A stretch of DNA of 64,000 nt from Verrucomicrobiales bacterium. Lineage in GTDB: Bacteria > Verrucomicrobiota > Verrucomicrobiia > Limisphaerales > UBA11320. The notes under the pieces were generated by a model, which made no database searches, was not told the DNA's origin, and worked only from the letters and a program-made list of their open reading frames with translations. Where the stretch lies: contig JAEUHE010000167.1 in the NCBI GenBank assembly GCA_016793885.1, positions 33,966 through 97,965 of the forward strand. Reading direction: 5' to 3'. Numbering within the stretch: position 1 is the first letter of the stretch; the number at the start of each line of letters is the position of its first letter. Made by a program: the position numbers and the translations under genes. Below, piece by piece: positions 60,892 through 64,000 of this stretch.

Positions 60892-63594
60892 ATGCATATT
60901 CGATCGGCACGTGTTCCTGGACTGCAGTTCCTGGCCCTGCTCGCATTTCTGACCGCGCTCAGCGCGAAGAGTGAGGAACTTTTCTGCGCGCACTGCATGC
61001 GCAATGCCTGGCTCGCGACAACGGATGCCAAAGGCGGGCGGCAGTACGCCCCCAGCCGCGAGATCGACATCAAGCACCTGATCCTCGATGTCATCCCCGA
61101 CTTCAATCGCAGCTCGATCGAAGGCACTGCGACATTGCGCTGGTCGCCCATCGCGAAACCCCTTACCCAGCTTCGACTCGATGCGGTCGATCTGCGGGTG
61201 CAGTCGGTCACCTCCAGCGAGCCCATCCAGGCATGGCAGTCGACCGATACCCAGATCGAAATCACCTTCTCCAGTCCCGTGGCTGCGGACAAGGCGGCTG
61301 AGGTGGTCATCCGCTACTCAGCCACCCCGCGAAGAGGACTCTATTTCAGGACTCCGGCAGAAGGCTATCCCGCGGCTGACAGCCATCTCTGGACCCAGGG
61401 GGAACCGACCGAGGCTCGTCATTGGTTCCCTTCCTTTGACGCTCCTAACGAAAAGTTCACCAGCGAGGTGATCTGCCATGTGCCGTCCGATATGGTCGCG
61501 CTCTCGAACGGCAAACAGTTGTCATCAGAACTCGATGCGAACACCGGGCTGCGCAGCTTCCGCTGGCTGCAGGACAAACCTCACGTGAATTACCTCATCG
61601 CACTGGCCGCCGGGCACCTCAAAGGCATCGAAGAAAAGTACCGCGACATCCCGCTTGCCCTCTACACGCCCGCCTCTCAGATAGCCAACGCGCGCAACAC
61701 TCTCGCGGGAACCAGCGACATGATGGCTTTCTTCGAAAAGGAAATCGGAGTGGCGTATCCCTGGGACAAGTATTATCAAGTGGCGGTCGCGGATTATCAT
61801 TGGGGTGGCATGGAGAACACGACTCTCACCATTCTGAACGATGCCACCCTGTACCCCGACGGCTTCGAAACCCTCCGCAGCAGCGAAAGTCTGGTCGCTC
61901 ATGAACTCGCACATCAATGGTTTGGCGACCTGGTCACCTGTAAAGATTGGAGTCATCTCTGGCTAAACGAAGGGTTCGCTACCTACTACGACGCCCTGTA
62001 TCGCGGGAGCAAGCATGGACCTGACGAACTACTCTATATCATGTATCAAAGCGCGAAAGGCATCGTCGCGGTTCCCGATGACCGATTGCCGATTGTCCAT
62101 CGAGGGTTCTCCTCGCCCGAGGAGCAATTCAGTTTCCGGGCCTATCCTAAAGGCAGCTGGATCCTTCATATGCTGCGCCACCAATTAGGCGAAGATCTCT
62201 ATCGCAAATGCGTTCAAACCTACGTCGAGAGGCATAAGTTCGGAGTCGTTGAGACGGAGGATTTGGTCCGTGTCATCGAGGAGCTGTCGGGCCGTTCCTT
62301 CGACGCCTTTTTCGATCAGTATGTCTACCACGCGCAACAGCCCGACCTCCGCATCACTTACGAATGGCTGGAGAAGGAAAAACTCGCCAAGGTCAGCGTA
62401 ACCCAGAACCAGCCGACGTCCCCGGAAGTGCTGCTCTTCCAGATTCCGGTCAAGTTCCGCTTCGGCGGCAAGGCGGGCACGGTGGATCGGGAATGGACTC
62501 TGAAGGACAAGAGCGCGGAATTCTATGCTGCCCTGTCCGAGAAGCCGGACTGGGTCCGGTTCGATCCTGAGTTCTCGGTCCTCGCCAAGGTCTCCTTTGA
62601 TCTGCCTTTCCCGCTCGTGGCCGCTCAACTCGCCAACGGCTCTGATCTGATCGGCCGCCTCGAAGCGATCGCGCAACTGGCTCGCAAAAAGGATTCAGCC
62701 TCGGTCGAGCTGCTCAAAAAAGTGCTGCTCAACGATTCCTTCTACGGCGCCCGCATCGAGGCATCCAAGGCACTTCGGCAGATCGACACTCCGGATGCAC
62801 GTTTGGCACTTCAGTCCGGTCTGGCGCAGGGGGACGCCCGAGTCCGAGCTCAGGTGCTCAATGATGTCACGCGTCCTTATCGTGAGGAAAGCCTGGGCCA
62901 GGCGCTACGGACCCTAGGCCAGGAAAAAAATCCCGACATCCTCGCCTCGGCGATCCGAAGTCTCGGCTCCTATTCCCGCCCCCAGACTCGCGACTTCCTG
63001 CTGGCGTTCTTGGCCACTAACTCATATCGAGCCGTCCTGTCCGACGCCGCCGTTGTTGCGATGCGACAGCAAGCTGATCCCTCCTACATCCCGCCACTGC
63101 TCGCCGCGGTGACATCCAACCAGACTAGCTGGCCGACTGCCAGTGTCGGAGCGGCGCTGGAGGCATTGGCGTCCCTCGGCAGGTTGCAGGAGGCCAAAGC
63201 CGAAGTGCGGGACTATCTCTCCACCTTTCTGGACGCCCCTCAGGATCGGCTGCAGATGGCCGCCATCCGGGCGTTGGGTCAGCTGGGCGATCCGGCGGCG
63301 CTTCCCGCGTTGGAAAAATTCATCGACCTTCCTAAAACCTCCAGGGTTCGTCAGACCGCGGATGCGGCTCTGACCGAGCTCCGGACTCAGCGCAAACCCG
63401 GAGTCGATCTGGGCGACGTTAGAGACCAGGTGCTTTCTCTCCAGCAGGAAAACAAAGACCTGAAGCGCGACTTGGAGACTCTCAAGAAGAAGGTCGAAGC
63501 CCTGGCCGCACCGGCGGACAGTCCGTCATCCACCAACGCAGCTAGCAAACCGAAGTCGGCGCCGCGTTCCCGGCCTCCAGTCCCCACACGCTGA
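60892..63594 (+). CDS. Secreted M1-family aminopeptidase with HEAT repeats
   Basis: 900 residues with a signal peptide (about 1-27, ending ALSAKS). The M1 catalytic domain has the exopeptidase motif WGGMEN and the zinc site H337-E338-LA-H341 with Glu360 in WLNEGFA (HExxH-x18-E), so it should be active. CAHCMRNA near the mature N-terminus is an extra Cys pair. Residues about 580-835 are HEAT-like repeats in place of the usual ERAP-type C-domain, followed by a coiled coil (about 845-875, VLSLQQENKDLKRDLETLKKK) and a Pro/Ser-rich tail. Probably periplasmic or surface peptide degradation. The heptamer array lies just upstream. Confidence 0.92.
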   Translation: MHIRSARVPGLQFLALLAFLTALSAKSEELFCAHCMRNAWLATTDAKGGRQYAPSREIDIKHLILDVIPDFNRSSIEGTATLRWSPIAKPLTQLRLDAVDLRVQSVTSSEPIQAWQSTDTQIEITFSSPVAADKAAEVVIRYSATPRRGLYFRTPAEGYPAADSHLWTQGEPTEARHWFPSFDAPNEKFTSEVICHVPSDMVALSNGKQLSSELDANTGLRSFRWLQDKPHVNYLIALAAGHLKGIEEKYRDIPLALYTPASQIANARNTLAGTSDMMAFFEKEIGVAYPWDKYYQVAVADYHWGGMENTTLTILNDATLYPDGFETLRSSESLVAHELAHQWFGDLVTCKDWSHLWLNEGFATYYDALYRGSKHGPDELLYIMYQSAKGIVAVPDDRLPIVHRGFSSPEEQFSFRAYPKGSWILHMLRHQLGEDLYRKCVQTYVERHKFGVVETEDLVRVIEELSGRSFDAFFDQYVYHAQQPDLRITYEWLEKEKLAKVSVTQNQPTSPEVLLFQIPVKFRFGGKAGTVDREWTLKDKSAEFYAALSEKPDWVRFDPEFSVLAKVSFDLPFPLVAAQLANGSDLIGRLEAIAQLARKKDSASVELLKKVLLNDSFYGARIEASKALRQIDTPDARLALQSGLAQGDARVRAQVLNDVTRPYREESLGQALRTLGQEKNPDILASAIRSLGSYSRPQTRDFLLAFLATNSYRAVLSDAAVVAMRQQADPSYIPPLLAAVTSNQTSWPTASVGAALEALASLGRLQEAKAEVRDYLSTFLDAPQDRLQMAAIRALGQLGDPAALPALEKFIDLPKTSRVRQTADAALTELRTQRKPGVDLGDVRDQVLSLQQENKDLKRDLETLKKKVEALAAPADSPSSTNAASKPKSAPRSRPPVPTR

Positions 63595-63643
63595 CGCTAG
63601 GAAAGCCCGCGTCCGACAGTTTTGGCAGGAGGCTAACCATTGC

Positions 63644-63722
63644 GGAGTGCGGCAGCCTTCTGCCGCTTTCGTCCTAACAGCGGAGCTGGAATCCTCCTCC
63701 CACGGGGTGAGAAAGCTGGAGA
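63644..63722 (+). repeat. Dispersed intergenic repeat candidate, copy 2
   Basis: GGAGTGCGGCAGCC at 63644-63657 and AAAGCTGGAGA at 63712-63722 match the two words found in reverse at 44603-44672. In copy 2 the order relative to each other is swapped compared with copy 1, so the two places share words rather than one colinear unit. Confidence 0.35.
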
Positions 63723-63749
63723 AGTATAGAACCTGGAGAAGTATAGAAC
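63716..63749. repeat. Perfect 17-bp tandem duplication
   Basis: The 17-mer CTGGAGAAGTATAGAAC occurs twice head to tail at 63716-63732 and 63733-63749 with no mismatch. It directly follows the copy 2 dispersed-repeat word AAAGCTGGAGA and overlaps it. Confidence 0.9.
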
Positions 63750-63875
63750 TCCCTCAACGACAGGGTGAGCAACGCCCACGCAATCAGGGACAGGCCACTC
63801 CGATCCCCAGTGCCCTAGGCGCGCCCGTAGAAAGAGCGAGGATCTGAACCAGGGACAGGCCTGAATGGCAGTTAG

Positions 63876-63998
63876 TTAGCGCTTCGAAGAAATGCGGTAT
63901 TTGGGACCGAAGACGCTGTTTTTGTAGTATCGGTTTCGATGGGAAATTTCGCGAAACGTTCTCCGATGTTTCATCAGGAGCGGATAAGGCTTAGGTCT
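63876..63998 (-). other. Possible C-terminal end of a gene entering from the right edge
   Basis: A minus-strand frame is open from the edge (63998) to a stop at 63876-63878 and would encode 40 basic residues (ending YRISSKR). It may be the tail of a protein extending beyond the window, or chance in repeat-like sequence. No family is recognised. Confidence 0.2.
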
Positions 63999-64000
63999 GC

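Larger units (their letters stand above)
63595..64000. other. Right-edge repeat-rich region, no gene firmly supported
   Basis: About 400 bp with several repeats and no convincing plus-strand frame; an ATG frame at 63647-63847 looks like noise. It contains copy 2 of the dispersed repeat words, a 17-bp tandem duplication and a 12-bp direct repeat (CAGGGACAGGCC at 63785 and 63850). It may be a decayed element or a common intergenic repeat of this genome. Confidence 0.5.

Noticed and set aside
60683..60974. Frames encoding a repeated heptapeptide (ATRHSPL)
   Set aside because: They are produced by the 7-bp DNA array, which gives the same cyclic peptide in each frame; there is no coding evidence outside the array.
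63647..63847. 66-codon plus-strand frame at the right edge
   Set aside because: Its centre is the 17-bp tandem duplication, and composition and lack of a ribosome binding site argue against a gene.

Overview
The window reads as a chromosomal segment of a Verrucomicrobiota bacterium, most likely a Limisphaerales/Pedosphaera-like lineage. The reasons are PVC-type gene families (a Planctomycetes/Verrucomicrobia-type heme domain fused to a beta-propeller, a DUF1549-DUF1553 protein, a DUF1501 protein, a CRTAC/ASPIC-UnbV protein), many secreted proteins with PA14 and FG-GAP domains, and a GC content of roughly 60% judged by eye. Taxonomy is inferred from gene content only. No phage, insertion sequence or CRISPR array was recognised. 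Coding density is high, and most genes sit in short, tightly spaced operons.

Layout. 1-395 is the start of a truncated minus-strand gene. 573-3012 (minus) is a small operon: Sfp-type phosphopantetheinyl transferase, alanine racemase, lipoprotein. 3169-6645 (minus) encodes a large secreted M64-type metallopeptidase with FG-GAP repeats. 6838-15617 (minus) is a six-gene chemosensory operon in Wsp order: receptor, CheW, CheR-TPR, CheW, CheA-receiver. It ends in a hybrid histidine kinase instead of the usual CheB and diguanylate cyclase. 15761-17521 (minus) is a PA14 protein. 17678-21734 (plus) is a four-gene peptide-type ABC importer without a binding protein. 21806-25239 is a DUF58/transglutaminase pair. 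25377-34493 is a PVC-type secreted oxidoreductase cluster (SGNH/propeller/HEAT/heme protein, DUF1549-DUF1553, DUF1501).

34838-38177 is a metal-uptake group (porin-like protein, ZnuA-like binding protein, ZnuB-like permease) with no ATPase gene. 38106-44417 (minus) holds rsmI, a membrane-fused spermidine-synthase-like protein, a GH63-like glucosidase and a PduO-type cobalamin adenosyltransferase. 44737-48456 (plus) is glcDEF, glycolate oxidase. An esterase, a tRNA-Pro and rpsT follow, the last with a clear promoter and terminator. 50526-57455 holds two giant secreted proteins, one with three internal ~590-bp repeats and one of the CRTAC type. 57553-58413 is an outer-membrane protein behind a DtxR-like palindrome. 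58440-60112 holds a membrane protein divergent from an ECF sigma/anti-sigma pair. A NUDIX hydrolase, a 14-copy heptanucleotide array and an M1 aminopeptidase with HEAT repeats close the window, followed by a repeat-rich, apparently non-coding right edge.

The most notable item is the Wsp-like operon. The receiver and linker of its last protein look like those of WspR, but the GGDEF output is replaced by a histidine kinase and two further receivers, and CheB is missing. This suggests a surface- or envelope-sensing system feeding a phosphorelay rather than making cyclic di-GMP directly.
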